From a virus, in IMG/VR virus record IMGVR_UViG_3300037584_001070, positions 1-47,057 of that record: a stretch of DNA of 47,057 nucleotides, one strand, 5' to 3'. Each line of letters begins with the position of its first letter. Within the stretch, counting starts at the first letter, position 1. Of the stretch, positions 1 to 8,181 are shown in pieces. A program made the translations under genes and the position numbers. Below the pieces are notes generated by a model that saw only the letters and a program-made list of their open reading frames with translations, ran no database searches and was not told the DNA's origin.

Positions 1-88
1 CGCCTTCATACTTTTCGTACTCTAATCCGAATAATGCGTTAAGACCTGGTAGTAGCTCTTTGAGGAGCTGTGCGCGTGATATAGCCAT
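1..88 (-). CDS. Probable major capsid protein, N-terminal 29 codons only
   Basis: An open reading frame starts at an ATG complementing bases 86-88 and runs off the left edge. The visible protein begins MAISRAQLLKELLPGLNALF and continues to LEYEKYEG. From memory this start resembles major capsid proteins of marine tailed phages, which would form the HK97-type shell. A good ribosome-binding site (AAGGAG) lies a few bases upstream. Its place after the scaffold and two small structural genes on the same strand is where a capsid gene is expected. Only the start is present, so the identification rests on recalled resemblance and gene order. Confidence 0.6.
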   Translation of the reverse strand, partial: MAISRAQLLKELLPGLNALFGLEYEKYEG

Positions 89-100
89 CGTCTAAACTCC

Positions 101-712
101 TTATAAGCCAACATTATTTGTCATTTGGTGAGCACCTGGATTGAACTTAACAAGAACATCTGGGAATGCATCACCTGGATCTGACACATGAGAAACGATG
201 CGGAACGCTGCCGCAGCCGTTTTTACAGTAGCATCCAATGCAGATGTAGAGTTACCTGTCGAGGTAGAACCTGTCGAGGTAGACTGTGCTGCCGCAAAGA
301 ATGTGTTTGTGCCAATGATTGTTTGAGCGCCTGTACCATCAAGCTGTGCTTGAAATAGTACATTTGGATCATCAATAACATAGGCTTTAATCGCATCACC
401 ATTGGATGTACCAGATGGATAATGCTGATCCTGTATCAGTTGACCTGAAGAGTTAACGTATTCACAACCAACGAAAACGCCTATTGCGCCAACGCCTGAA
501 GTGCCTGATATGCTATTGGAGGTTAGGTCTGCACCTGAACCTGTAGCCAACGCAATGTACCCATCTGCCCCGATGATGACGGCTTGACCATAAAATAGGT
601 TTGTACCTTCACCTGCGGGATCGATGAGATATTGGTTCGTAGAACCTGCATACGGCATTCCGTCTGATCGTCTGATCGGACGTAGACCGTAGGGAGCTGC
701 TGTAGTAGCCAT
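101..712 (-). CDS. Putative head decoration or capsid-associated structural protein (203 aa)
   Basis: The protein starts MATTAAPYGLRPIRRSDG, followed by a Gly, Ser and Thr-rich beta-type sequence (residues about 20-170) with no membrane segment. It resembles small structural proteins next to capsid genes in uncultured marine phages, but I cannot name a specific family. The start has a clear AGGAG site (CTTTTAGGAG before ATG). It lies 12 bases upstream of the capsid gene and downstream of the scaffold, which suggests a role in the head, perhaps shell decoration. The function is inferred from position and composition only. Confidence 0.55.
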   Translation of the reverse strand: MATTAAPYGLRPIRRSDGMPYAGSTNQYLIDPAGEGTNLFYGQAVIIGADGYIALATGSGADLTSNSISGTSGVGAIGVFVGCEYVNSSGQLIQDQHYPSGTSNGDAIKAYVIDDPNVLFQAQLDGTGAQTIIGTNTFFAAAQSTSTGSTSTGNSTSALDATVKTAAAAFRIVSHVSDPGDAFPDVLVKFNPGAHQMTNNVGL

Positions 713-760
713 GTCTCATACTCCTAAAAGTTTAAAATTACGACAAGCTACCCTTTCGAG

Positions 761-1204
761 TCACTTGCCAAACGAAGATCGTGTGCTTCGCTCTGGATTT
801 AGAACGGGCATACGAGGGTCTGAGTTACGCAAGTAGCTATTATCCACAGCATCCATTTGGCCTTCGGCCTGTCTTTGCTGTGCATCACGTCTAGCTTGCA
901 CATTTTCGGCATCATTCTGACATAGCAGCAATCCACCGACCTCAATATTGTCTGTAAATCGAGAATCGATATCAGACACAACTTGAAGGTTTGGGTGATC
1001 ATCTTTACGAACAGGTGTCCATCCCTCACGAAATCTAGAAGAAACATTCGTATTGTCACTATTCCCAAGTGTTGATGTGCGAACCCATCGGTATTCAATA
1101 CCGTTTCTAGGTTCGGGGATTGGTAACGCCGAAGGTCTTTCCCATGTCACCTTACGTTTTGACTCGTCACGAGTCTCTGTGTTGCGTGAGTTTCGGTTCG
1201 TCAT
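761..1204 (-). CDS. Hypothetical head-region protein (147 aa)
   Basis: A hydrophilic, charged protein with no membrane segment. The N-terminal 20 residues are basic and polar (MTNRNSRNTETRDESKRK), the middle holds IEYRWVRTSTLGNSDN, and the C-terminal half is Gln, Arg and Asp-rich (ARRDAQQRQAEGQMDAV). Its start codon overlaps the end of the scaffold gene by four bases (ATGA), so the two are probably translationally coupled. The place between scaffold and capsid-associated genes argues for a morphogenesis role. I do not recognise the family. Confidence 0.6.
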   Translation of the reverse strand: MTNRNSRNTETRDESKRKVTWERPSALPIPEPRNGIEYRWVRTSTLGNSDNTNVSSRFREGWTPVRKDDHPNLQVVSDIDSRFTDNIEVGGLLLCQNDAENVQARRDAQQRQAEGQMDAVDNSYLRNSDPRMPVLNPERSTRSSFGK

Positions 1205-2175
1205 CTTTTCACTTCCTTCATTAATTGCGCCGCATATTGTTCATTTGTCAGACCAAGTCTCTTGGCGAGAGAAACCTGCGTTGAGGTCAGTTGCACTTTG
1301 CGTGGTTTTTTACCGCTTCTAGCGGCAGGGGCAACCACGTTGCCTGTCTGACGTTGAGGTGCTAATTCCTCAAAAGGCTCATCGTCAAACTCATCTGGGA
1401 AGACACGACGCATCGCATCATCAATTTCATTATAGTACTCTTCAGTGTCTGGCGCAATACCACTTTTTACAAGTTTTTCATGAACGCCAAATGCATACCC
1501 TGTCATTTCAGGATCGTAGTCTTTGCTCCACTCCCCAAACCAAGGGTTGTCTTCTGACCACTCCACACCCATTTGACTGGGTTTTCGAGGCTGCATATTC
1601 TGCTGTTGGTACTGTGGTTCTGGCGCAGGCTTAGGCGCAGGTCTAGGCTTGTATGAATCATACTTATCCTTTTCTACACTAAGCTTTGCTATTGCTTCTT
1701 GAGCTTCGATAAGAGCATCAGAGTCACCAGTTTCATACGCTGACTTGTAAGCAGTCCTAGCCTTCTCTAGCTGTGCGTCTACCCGACCTTTGGCTTGATT
1801 GACTAGAACTACCTCACCATCATTGATGGTTCTCTTGAGCTTATCGTTCTCCTGTTTGATTTGCTCTGCATAACGCAAAGCCTCATCCTGAAGACGACCT
1901 GCTTCTTCTTTTGCTCTTCGTTCCTCATGATACTCAAACTTTAATTGTTTAATGCGTTTCTGAACATTCTCATTATAGTTTTCTATTTCATCATCATCAG
2001 GAATCTGTGGCTCACTACCATCAGATCTTCTGGGTTTTCCTCTGTCTTGCTCTGGAGTATCGTCAACAACTTCTATTTCAAAGCCATCATCCTCCTGATC
2101 AACTTGATCTTCCTGAACATTTTGATCTTCAGTAAAATCATCTTCATACTCTTCTTGTTGCGCTCGATTATTCAT
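1201..2175 (-). CDS. Probable capsid scaffolding protein (324 aa)
   Basis: The protein is very acidic at the N-terminus (runs of E and D through residue 70, e.g. EEYEDDFTEDQNVQEDQVDQ). It then has a long charged helical region (about residues 70-170) typical of a coiled coil, a Pro and Gln-rich linker (PRPAPKPAPEPQ), and a basic C-terminus (SGKKPRKVQLTSTQVSLAKRLG). An acidic helical body with a basic C-terminal tail is the usual build of phage scaffolding proteins, which hold capsid subunits during prohead assembly. It lies between portal/GroES and capsid genes and overlaps both neighbours by four bases. The call rests on composition and position. Confidence 0.7.
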   Translation of the reverse strand: MNNRAQQEEYEDDFTEDQNVQEDQVDQEDDGFEIEVVDDTPEQDRGKPRRSDGSEPQIPDDDEIENYNENVQKRIKQLKFEYHEERRAKEEAGRLQDEALRYAEQIKQENDKLKRTINDGEVVLVNQAKGRVDAQLEKARTAYKSAYETGDSDALIEAQEAIAKLSVEKDKYDSYKPRPAPKPAPEPQYQQQNMQPRKPSQMGVEWSEDNPWFGEWSKDYDPEMTGYAFGVHEKLVKSGIAPDTEEYYNEIDDAMRRVFPDEFDDEPFEELAPQRQTGNVVAPAARSGKKPRKVQLTSTQVSLAKRLGLTNEQYAAQLMKEVKR

Positions 2176-2540
2176 GCTCTTGAATACCCCCTTGGATCTT
2201 CCACAACTGCTTCCACAGTGTCATCGTTAATAAGACGAAACTCTTTCCCATGTACTTTAAATCGAGTGCCTGAGTAAGATCGAAAGATTACGAAGTCTCC
2301 CTTCTTGCAGTACGATCCATGTGGAAATTTTTCTTTATCAGCGTAGGCATCTGCGCCTAGCTCCATAACAAAACCAATAATAGAAGCAGTCTCTTCTGAT
2401 GCTTTAAGGCCATCAGGCATAAACACCCCACCGTCTGTCTTGTCGCTGATTTCTGGTACGCCAATAAGAATCTTGTATCCTTTTGGCTGTGGCAGTTTAG
2501 TAGCTACCTTTTCTTCTGTAGTCGTATTTCCTGTATACAT
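2172..2540 (-). CDS. GroES-like co-chaperonin (122 aa)
   Basis: The reading frame matches the GroES/Cpn10 fold: a first strand with PQPKGYKILIGVPEI, a mobile-loop-like region with SDKTDGGVFMPDGLKASEE, then IIGFVMELGADAY, GDFVIFRSYSGTRFKVHGKEF and the final strand LINDDTVEAVVED. The family caps the host GroEL ring and helps fold capsid proteins. Phage versions such as T4 gp31 replace host GroES for the capsid protein. At 122 residues it is longer than bacterial GroES (about 97), with extra residues at both ends. It sits between the portal and scaffold genes, which fits a capsid-folding role. No GroEL gene is seen in the window. Confidence 0.85.
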   Translation of the reverse strand: MYTGNTTTEEKVATKLPQPKGYKILIGVPEISDKTDGGVFMPDGLKASEETASIIGFVMELGADAYADKEKFPHGSYCKKGDFVIFRSYSGTRFKVHGKEFRLINDDTVEAVVEDPRGYSRA

Positions 2541-2630
2541 TTCAATACCTTGCAGTGATTTAAAGGTTCACAGTCACCTTGCGTGGACATCCACGAATAC
2601 TCCCTGATTTGGACAATAGTAAAAAAATTT
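2541..2630 (-). other. Leader upstream of the GroES-like gene, with small hairpin
   Basis: These 90 bases between the 62-residue protein and the GroES gene hold a small inverted repeat (CGTGG, four-base loop, CCACG, 2582-2595) and an A/T run (2620-2632). A weak ribosome-binding site (GCAAGG) precedes the GroES start. It is the largest gap within the head operon, so it may hold a promoter or processing site. No clear promoter boxes are visible. Confidence 0.3.
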
Positions 2631-2819
2631 TTAACTTTCAATATATCTTTTTTCTATATCCTCTAAATCTTGTCGTATAATTTTTACTAGATCACATCTA
2701 CCGACCAAACGATTATACGAACCAAGATCTTCTGCCTGACCAGATGCAAGATATGTCTTAATATCTTCTTCATACTCGTCAAGCTTTCGCCCTAACAGCG
2801 AAAACACACTATCACTCAT
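2631..2819 (-). CDS. Small acidic hypothetical protein (62 aa)
   Basis: A short, charged and probably helical protein beginning MSDSVFSLLGRKLDEYEED and ending DLEDIEKRYIES. It overlaps the end of the portal gene by eight bases and has a purine-rich AAGGGAG site within the portal's last codons, so it is probably translated from the portal message. Small genes after the portal gene are common in marine podoviruses. The function is unknown. Confidence 0.65.
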   Translation of the reverse strand: MSDSVFSLLGRKLDEYEEDIKTYLASGQAEDLGSYNRLVGRCDLVKIIRQDLEDIEKRYIES

Positions 2820-5256
2820 CTCCCTTTACAAGCTCCTTAGCTATTTCAATACCTAGTTTTGCGCCCTCTTTCTGGTCTTCACGTTGTGATTTATCCAGAT
2901 CGGTGGCTAGTTTTACGCCAAGACGTGCACCCTCACGTTGGTTCTCAGCGGAAATACGTTCTTGTTGAATTTGTGCATTTGAACTTTTTGCCATCGCATC
3001 AAGCTGCAACTTCTGCGTATCCATTTGGATCTTGTGCTCTAGTTCTTTTTGCTTAATTTGAAGTTCTGCTTGTTGCATTTGTACAACAGGATCTTGTTGT
3101 TGTTGTTGCATTTGCTGTTGTTGAGCTTCTGCTTGACCTTTTTGCAACAGTTTCTCTGCTGCTTCTTTTGCAAGCCTTGAGATCTCCACCTCTACATCTT
3201 CTGGTAGTGGCTGATCTTCGTTTGGCAACTCGACACCAAGCATCTTTTCCATCTCACGTCTATACTGGAACGCAACATGTTCTGTAACATGCGCTGCCAT
3301 AGCCGCACCAATAGCTTGTGCAAACGGTGACTGCCCTACAAGCTCTCGCATCTTAGGATCTTCTATAGCGCCCATGTGAACTGCTATGTGTGCTTCATGA
3401 TCTTGATACTTGAATGCCTTAGTTGGCTCTTGCTTGAGCATCATCATGTTTTCTGTAACAGGATCAGCAGGTTTAATATCATCAGGTAGTTTAACAATAT
3501 CGCTTGCATCCTGTATCCCCAACACTTCTAGCATCTGACGGTGCAACTTGCCCATGTCGTATAGCTGAGGCGCTTGTTGAGATAGCTGCAAAGCTGCCTG
3601 ATACTGCATGATTCTTTGAGCCATTGTTGCAGCGTTAGGATCTGAAACAGGTATAACATCTACTCGTGCATCAAAGTCTTTTTGTCTGTCAAAGTCACCA
3701 TCCATTTCATAAGCATATTCTGATGGCATGTAATCGCGTATGATCTTTGACAGCAGGCGTAGTTCGTTCTTCATGGCTGCATGCATACGAGCTTGCACAC
3801 CAGACATAACTTTCATGCTGCGTTCCATTAGAGCGAGCGTTGTGCCTACAGGTGCTTGAGCATTTGTGTCTCCAACCTGTATATCAGCAACTGAACCTAT
3901 CCTACGTCCTTCTTCGACAATGTTGCCAAGTAACGAGTATAGAACGCCTGATGGCTCTTTGTAAGGGATGAACGTAATTGAATCCCGTATCGCACCACCT
4001 GGAACATCCACGTCCCTGAACTCACCTGGCATAAGCGGAGTGTCATCACCTTTAATGCGGAGACCGCGAGCTTTAAGACCCGCAGGCAAATTAGATAATG
4101 TACCCGCATCAATAAGTTGGCGAAGGATCGAAGTCGCTGACTTAGCCAATCCACCAATGAGATGGATAAGACCTGTGCCGTAGAAACCCAATCCAGGTAG
4201 GTATTTGTAATGTACGAAATGTAATCTTTTCTTTTTCTTTTCATCTTCCTGATACCAGTTTTTTCTTATCGCCAATACTTCTTTTGAAGACTTATCAATC
4301 GTTACAACGTAAGGTCTGGCTATTCCATCTGGATCATCGAACTCATCTGGCATGTTCATGGTAACATGCATCTCTAGAATTGTATGACGATCATCATCTT
4401 CTATTACTGCGCTCTCACCATCAAGCTCATCATATTTTTCCTGTATGTCTGAAAAGTCTGGCTCTGGATCAGGAATGTCTACTTTCTTGTAAAACCCTGC
4501 AACCTGTAACTCTAGGATTTCGTTAGCCGTCTTCTTCATGATGTGTGTATATCTAGGACAAGAAGCCAGATCTGATGCACCATAGGAAGCAACAAAGTCT
4601 TCTGCGGGAACAAACATAGCTACAGGTCTATCTTCTAACGGATCATAGTAAACCTTTTTGAAAGCAGACCCTGCAAGCGGTAGCTTAAAGAGCATTTGCT
4701 CTGTCTCATCACGGTATTCCGTCATCTCTTCAGTCAGAAGATAGTTCATTTCTGTCTCTATTCTGTCTGCCTGATCTGTCTTTTCTGGGGTTAATTTACC
4801 CATAATCTTGGTTCTTACTGGCCCAGACGCAGGGAATAACTCACCCATTGCCTGTGCCTGAAACCTCACAACGGCCTCTGTAAGAACTGGATGGAACACA
4901 CCAGATGCCCCTTGCCACGGTTGGCTACGTTCTTCTATCTTCATCCCAAGAAGATCTAATCCTTTAACGTAGGCTCTTGCCCAGTCTTTTCTAGACTCAC
5001 GATCAGAATTAAATTCTCCTACAAGTTCAGATGCCAATGATTGTAATTCAGATTCATCGATAAACTCAGCTAGGTTTGCGTCATGATCTGGGCCTGTAAT
5101 GCTTTCGCTTATGTCCCCTTCAAAGTCTATGATCACACCACCGTCACCAGTATCTATCGATACAGCATCAGGATTTATAATCTCTACTTCAATATTTTCA
5201 GCATCCGTTTCTTCGATTTCTAGATCCGAAGGTTCCATTTGCTTTTCAATAGCCAT
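2812..5256 (-). CDS. Portal protein (814 aa)
   Basis: The portal is the dodecameric ring at the capsid vertex through which DNA is packaged and released. Length and position fit the large portal proteins of podoviruses. Visible features are an acidic N-terminus, a core with the segments SRKDWARAYVKGLDLLGMK, QPWQGASGVFHPVLTEAVVRFQAQA and KLPLAGSAFKKVYYDPLEDR, and a long C-terminal coiled coil rich in Gln (about residues 690-760, with QQQQMQQQQQ) and repeated GAKLG units. It lies nine bases downstream of TerL, the usual order. The Gln-rich C-terminal helix may be the barrel that extends into the head; that is inference. Confidence 0.85.
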   Translation of the reverse strand: MAIEKQMEPSDLEIEETDAENIEVEIINPDAVSIDTGDGGVIIDFEGDISESITGPDHDANLAEFIDESELQSLASELVGEFNSDRESRKDWARAYVKGLDLLGMKIEERSQPWQGASGVFHPVLTEAVVRFQAQAMGELFPASGPVRTKIMGKLTPEKTDQADRIETEMNYLLTEEMTEYRDETEQMLFKLPLAGSAFKKVYYDPLEDRPVAMFVPAEDFVASYGASDLASCPRYTHIMKKTANEILELQVAGFYKKVDIPDPEPDFSDIQEKYDELDGESAVIEDDDRHTILEMHVTMNMPDEFDDPDGIARPYVVTIDKSSKEVLAIRKNWYQEDEKKKKRLHFVHYKYLPGLGFYGTGLIHLIGGLAKSATSILRQLIDAGTLSNLPAGLKARGLRIKGDDTPLMPGEFRDVDVPGGAIRDSITFIPYKEPSGVLYSLLGNIVEEGRRIGSVADIQVGDTNAQAPVGTTLALMERSMKVMSGVQARMHAAMKNELRLLSKIIRDYMPSEYAYEMDGDFDRQKDFDARVDVIPVSDPNAATMAQRIMQYQAALQLSQQAPQLYDMGKLHRQMLEVLGIQDASDIVKLPDDIKPADPVTENMMMLKQEPTKAFKYQDHEAHIAVHMGAIEDPKMRELVGQSPFAQAIGAAMAAHVTEHVAFQYRREMEKMLGVELPNEDQPLPEDVEVEISRLAKEAAEKLLQKGQAEAQQQQMQQQQQDPVVQMQQAELQIKQKELEHKIQMDTQKLQLDAMAKSSNAQIQQERISAENQREGARLGVKLATDLDKSQREDQKEGAKLGIEIAKELVKGDE

Positions 5257-5265
5257 GACTATCTC

Positions 5266-6759
5266 CTAGTAATACTCGACTGGTCTTTGATATTTTGGCT
5301 CGTCATCCCAGTCATCCATTTCGGCTCTCACCCAACCGCCTTGCCTGAACCTTAGCAGAGCTTGTGTGGTGGAGTCCACTAAATCATCATGATCCCCAGA
5401 AGGAAATGATGCACACTCTTCAATCACTTCTTCCGACCATCTAGTAGGAAGATACCATATTGAGCCGCTTGCGAATAGGTCTGTTACTGCATTTACTCTA
5501 GCAATCTTATCTTGTCCACGCGAAGGTGTAAACTCTGTTACTGGAATACCCATAGCTCTAAGCTCAAATATCAGGGGTGCACCAGAGGCTTTCTTCTCCA
5601 CAATCATCTGATCAGGTTCAAACTCTTGGTACTTATCGTATGCTGCGCGTTTCAATTCAGGGAACTCTAGCTTTTCTTTGTAGGCATCAAGCAAAATTAC
5701 ATTAGGCTGACCCTCAATGTAGAACACACCCCATGTTGTACAGGCACTGTAGTCTGATCTTTGGGTTTTAAGAAACGCTGTATCCCAAGATTGTATGATA
5801 GCCTCACACGGTGGCGGTCTATCGTTCTCCCATTCCTGCCACCACTCTCGTTTGATGAGAGCACCTTCCTCAGATGTGGGGTCTTGTTGATACTGGGCTG
5901 ACCATTTCGATACAGGAAGTTCTGCTTTTAGTGCATCTAGTTCATCTTGAGACCAGAACTCAGGCCATAACGGCTTGCCTGATGGCATGATCGCAGGAAA
6001 CTCTATCACTTCCCAGTCATCCATTCCCTGTCTGTCTGATGTTGATTGTAGAATCTGACCAGTGAGATCCTTCTTAGACCATCTGGTCATCACAACAATG
6101 ATAGCTCCTCCTGGCTGTAGACGCTGCCGTGGGCCTGATGTGTACCATTCGTATACTCTGTCGTAGACATCAGCGTTAAACTGCCCTTGTTGCGCGTCCT
6201 GTTCGCTGTGAGGGTCATCTATGATCAAAAGATCTGCACCTTTACCTGTAACCGCACCGCCAACACCAATCGCAAAGTAATCACCGCGCTTGTTTGTGTT
6301 CCACCTGCCCGCAGCTTTGGAGTCTGATGACAGGGTAATGCCACTAAAAACTTTCTGGAAGTCTTCTGATTGTATCAGGTTTCTAACCTTACGACCAAAT
6401 CCCACCGCAAGTTCTGCTGTGTGTGCCGTTTGAATAACTTTCTTTTCTGGATACTTTCCAAGAAACCATGCAGGCAAAAGATAAGAAGCAAACTCTGACT
6501 TGGTATGTCGGGGTGGCATGTTGATGATTAAACGCTTTAGTTCACCCTTGGCTACTCTCTCGAAAGCATCAGCCATCTTTTGATGGTGAGTGCCTGATAT
6601 AAAACTAGGCCACATCATTCTTACGAAGCTGATGAAGTCATCTTTGGAAGCAGATTTGTTTTCTACTTCCTCTAGTTCTGCCAGAAGATCCAGTAGTTCT
6701 ACCTGCTGCTCTACAGGTAACTGGGATATCTTATCTTTCATTGCAGCAAGTTTCTGCAT
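5266..6759 (-). CDS. terL: Terminase large subunit (497 aa)
   Basis: The packaging motor that cuts concatemeric DNA and drives it into proheads. The N-terminal ATPase has the Walker A-like motif PPRHTKS (residues 82-88) after LIINM, and a Walker B motif LLIIDDPHSEQD (about 176-187). The C-terminal RNase H-like nuclease shows IIQSWDTAFLKT and a late acidic HDDLVDSTTQALL segment. The length is typical of the family. The start has a good CGGAGAAAAG site. It is the first gene of the leftward head operon. Unusually, the small subunit lies about 1.8 kb upstream, across an oppositely oriented cassette. Confidence 0.93.
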   Translation of the reverse strand: MQKLAAMKDKISQLPVEQQVELLDLLAELEEVENKSASKDDFISFVRMMWPSFISGTHHQKMADAFERVAKGELKRLIINMPPRHTKSEFASYLLPAWFLGKYPEKKVIQTAHTAELAVGFGRKVRNLIQSEDFQKVFSGITLSSDSKAAGRWNTNKRGDYFAIGVGGAVTGKGADLLIIDDPHSEQDAQQGQFNADVYDRVYEWYTSGPRQRLQPGGAIIVVMTRWSKKDLTGQILQSTSDRQGMDDWEVIEFPAIMPSGKPLWPEFWSQDELDALKAELPVSKWSAQYQQDPTSEEGALIKREWWQEWENDRPPPCEAIIQSWDTAFLKTQRSDYSACTTWGVFYIEGQPNVILLDAYKEKLEFPELKRAAYDKYQEFEPDQMIVEKKASGAPLIFELRAMGIPVTEFTPSRGQDKIARVNAVTDLFASGSIWYLPTRWSEEVIEECASFPSGDHDDLVDSTTQALLRFRQGGWVRAEMDDWDDEPKYQRPVEYY

Positions 6760-6776
6760 CTTTTCTCCGTTTGTAA

Positions 6777-6811
6777 GGTAGGCAGGCTAAGGGTGGGGTT
6801 GCCCACCTACC
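6777..6811. repeat. Nested inverted repeat in the TerL leader
   Basis: GGTAGG at 6777-6782 pairs with CCTACC at 6806-6811. Inside it GGTGGG and CCCACC can also pair around a GTTG loop. The structure lies about 20 bases upstream of the TerL start, so on the minus strand it would sit in the 5' leader of the terL message. There is no T-run on either side, so it is not a standard intrinsic terminator. It may be a leader structure or a protein-binding site. Confidence 0.4.
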
Positions 6812-6844
6812 AAGAGACAGATAAGGGAGAATTTCTATCTCAAA

Positions 6845-6930
6845 ATATAGTATATACTAATATATATATTTTAAGTATATATATATATTAATATTATATA
6901 TATATTATATTATATATATTATATATATTA
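6845..6930. repeat. TA-rich tract between divergent operons, including a 35-bp repeat
   Basis: Almost pure A/T for about 85 bases, mostly TA steps. Bases 6878-6912 are identical to 19303-19337. The tract separates the leftward terL operon from the rightward gene at 6942, with a CAGGAGG ribosome-binding site directly after it. It should melt easily, so it could hold divergent promoters, an unwinding element or both. No single -35/-10 pair stands out in such a sequence. Confidence 0.6.
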
Positions 6931-6941
6931 CAGGAGGCACA

Positions 6942-7253
6942 ATGACAGAATCTAATAAAGCAGATGTTGTTAAGTTAAAACGCAACACGTTACTTGCAGA
7001 ATCCGATTGGAAACAGGCAAACGATAGTTCATTAACAGATGCTGAAAAAAATGATTGGTCTGTTTACAGTGATGCTTTGCGTAACCTGATGGTACATGAG
7101 AACTGGCCTAATCTAAAAGATGCTGACTGGCCTGCGGAACCTAAGTCTACAGGTAAACCTAAACGAGCAAGAAATTCTAAAGGGCAACTTATCGGGGATA
7201 ATCCTGACACGCCTGATATAAATGAAGCATGGGAAGGTGGGAAAGCACCATAA
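6942..7253 (+). CDS. Tail-assembly-chaperone-like protein (Phage_tail_APC type, 103 aa)
   Basis: Residues about 14-55 read RNTLLAESDWKQANDSSLTD and continue to WSVYSDALRNL. This is the signature of the Phage_tail_APC family: a short helix pair with SDW and a YR/YS-ALR motif, found at the C-terminus of tail or fibre assembly helpers. The rest is a basic linker (KSTGKPKRARNSKG) and an acidic end. A second copy of the domain ends the protein encoded at 43151-43669. The start has a strong CAGGAGG site. It heads a rightward cassette placed between TerL and TerS. The exact role is unknown. Confidence 0.65.
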   Translation: MTESNKADVVKLKRNTLLAESDWKQANDSSLTDAEKNDWSVYSDALRNLMVHENWPNLKDADWPAEPKSTGKPKRARNSKGQLIGDNPDTPDINEAWEGGKAP

Positions 7254-7483
7254 TGGAACTTTCAATACCTATGATATGGAATATCATCGTTGCTTTAGTT
7301 GTAGTGCCTATGGGGTGGTGGATTAGTCAGATGAGTAGTGAGGTAAAAAGACTCAACATCTTGCTAAACATGACTCGTGAGAGCTATATTAAACGAGAAG
7401 ATCATCAATCAGAACTGTCTAGGGTGGTAGACCATCTGGTTAGATTAGAAGGAAAGATAGATAAACTAGCAGAAAAGGTCTGA
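7253..7483 (+). CDS. Membrane-anchored coiled-coil protein (76 aa)
   Basis: The ATG overlaps the preceding stop codon (TAATG), which fits translational coupling and selects this start over an in-frame ATG 24 bases earlier. The N-terminus is one membrane segment (IPMIWNIIVALVVVPMGWWI, residues about 5-24), followed by a charged helix ending VVDHLVRLEGKIDKLAEKV that probably forms a coiled coil. Similar short proteins are found beside terL in marine phages. It could act in lysis or at the membrane during infection, but I cannot assign a role. Confidence 0.6.
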   Translation: MELSIPMIWNIIVALVVVPMGWWISQMSSEVKRLNILLNMTRESYIKREDHQSELSRVVDHLVRLEGKIDKLAEKV

Positions 7484-7537
7484 AGACGGGAGATATTCGG
7501 TTAGGGTGCAGGCATCGATCCGATTAGTTGTGTCGCA

Positions 7538-7990
7538 ATGGCAACAGGTGCTTTTAAAGGTCTCAAAGCAGCCATTGGTGCGGGAAAAGATTTACAGGAT
7601 ATGACAGGACAGCTTGCTAATTGGGGCAAAGCTTTCTCTGACTTTACAAATATAGAAGAACGAGAGAAGAATCCTCCGTTCTGGAAGAAGACATTCAAAG
7701 GATCTGATGAAGAGACAGCCCTACAGATCTTTGCTCAAAAGAAAAAGATGGAGCAAATGAGGGCAGAGATAAAAGATCACATATCTTGGACATATGGCCC
7801 AAGTGCCTGGAAAGAAGTGCTGTCCATAGAGGCGAGAATGCGTAAACAACGCAAGGATGAGCTGTATCGCAAGCAAGAACAGGTAGATGCCATGATAAAT
7901 TTCGCTATTGGTGCTACAATATTCCTAATAGGTGGGGGTATATTGTTTGTTTCCTTCTATCTTCTAGGCCAATGGCAAGGTAGGTGGTGA
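7538..7990 (+). CDS. Hypothetical protein with C-terminal membrane segment (150 aa)
   Basis: The protein has a small Ala/Gly-rich N-terminal part (MATGAFKGLKAAIGAGKDLQ), a charged helical middle (KNPPFWKKTFKG, AQKKKMEQMRAEIKDHI, WTYGPSAWKEVL, MRKQRKDELYRKQEQ) and a C-terminal hydrophobic segment (INFAIGATIFLIGGGILFVSF). It resembles a family I recall from marine phages whose members begin MDPIS. Here the codons just upstream, in frame, read IDPISCVA and begin with ATC at 7514, so the true start may be a non-standard codon. No good ribosome-binding site precedes the ATG at 7538. The function is unknown; a membrane role is likely. Confidence 0.6.
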   Translation: MATGAFKGLKAAIGAGKDLQDMTGQLANWGKAFSDFTNIEEREKNPPFWKKTFKGSDEETALQIFAQKKKMEQMRAEIKDHISWTYGPSAWKEVLSIEARMRKQRKDELYRKQEQVDAMINFAIGATIFLIGGGILFVSFYLLGQWQGRW

Positions 7991-8019
7991 TAATCATGCA
8001 CAATAAGGATTGTTTATAG

Positions 8020-8181
8020 ATGTGGGTACTATTATGGCTACAGTTAGTGAGTGGAACCTTTGATCATTACCATGTTGGTAGCTATTCTAACGAAGAATCC
8101 TGCAAAGAAGCTAAGGCAAAAGCAAAAGTTCTAGTCACCAACACCAGTTCTAAAGTCGTATGCATCAAAATTGAGAAGTGA
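8020..8181 (+). CDS. Small exported-type protein (53 aa)
   Basis: A short frame starting MWVLLWLQLVSGTFDHYHVG with a hydrophobic N-terminus like a signal peptide or short anchor, then SYSNEESCKEAKAKAK and a final VVCIKIEK. Two cysteines (in ESCKEA and VVCIK) could form a disulfide. The layout matches the protein at 15508-15720, so they may be distant relatives. The next gene's GTG overlaps its stop codon. There is no strong ribosome-binding site. Confidence 0.5.
   Translation: MWVLLWLQLVSGTFDHYHVGSYSNEESCKEAKAKAKVLVTNTSSKVVCIKIEK

Noticed and set aside
1053-1322. Plus-strand frame of 89 codons across two head genes
   Set aside because: It lies opposite two well supported minus-strand genes and has no ribosome-binding site or protein-like pattern.
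1945-2277. Hydrophobic plus-strand frame opposite the scaffold gene
   Set aside because: Its hydrophobicity comes from the complement of acidic Glu/Asp codons in the scaffold gene, a known artefact.
3070-3130. Repeat array in the portal gene
   Set aside because: The TTG/TGC repeats simply encode a Gln-rich stretch of the portal protein; they are not CRISPR repeats.
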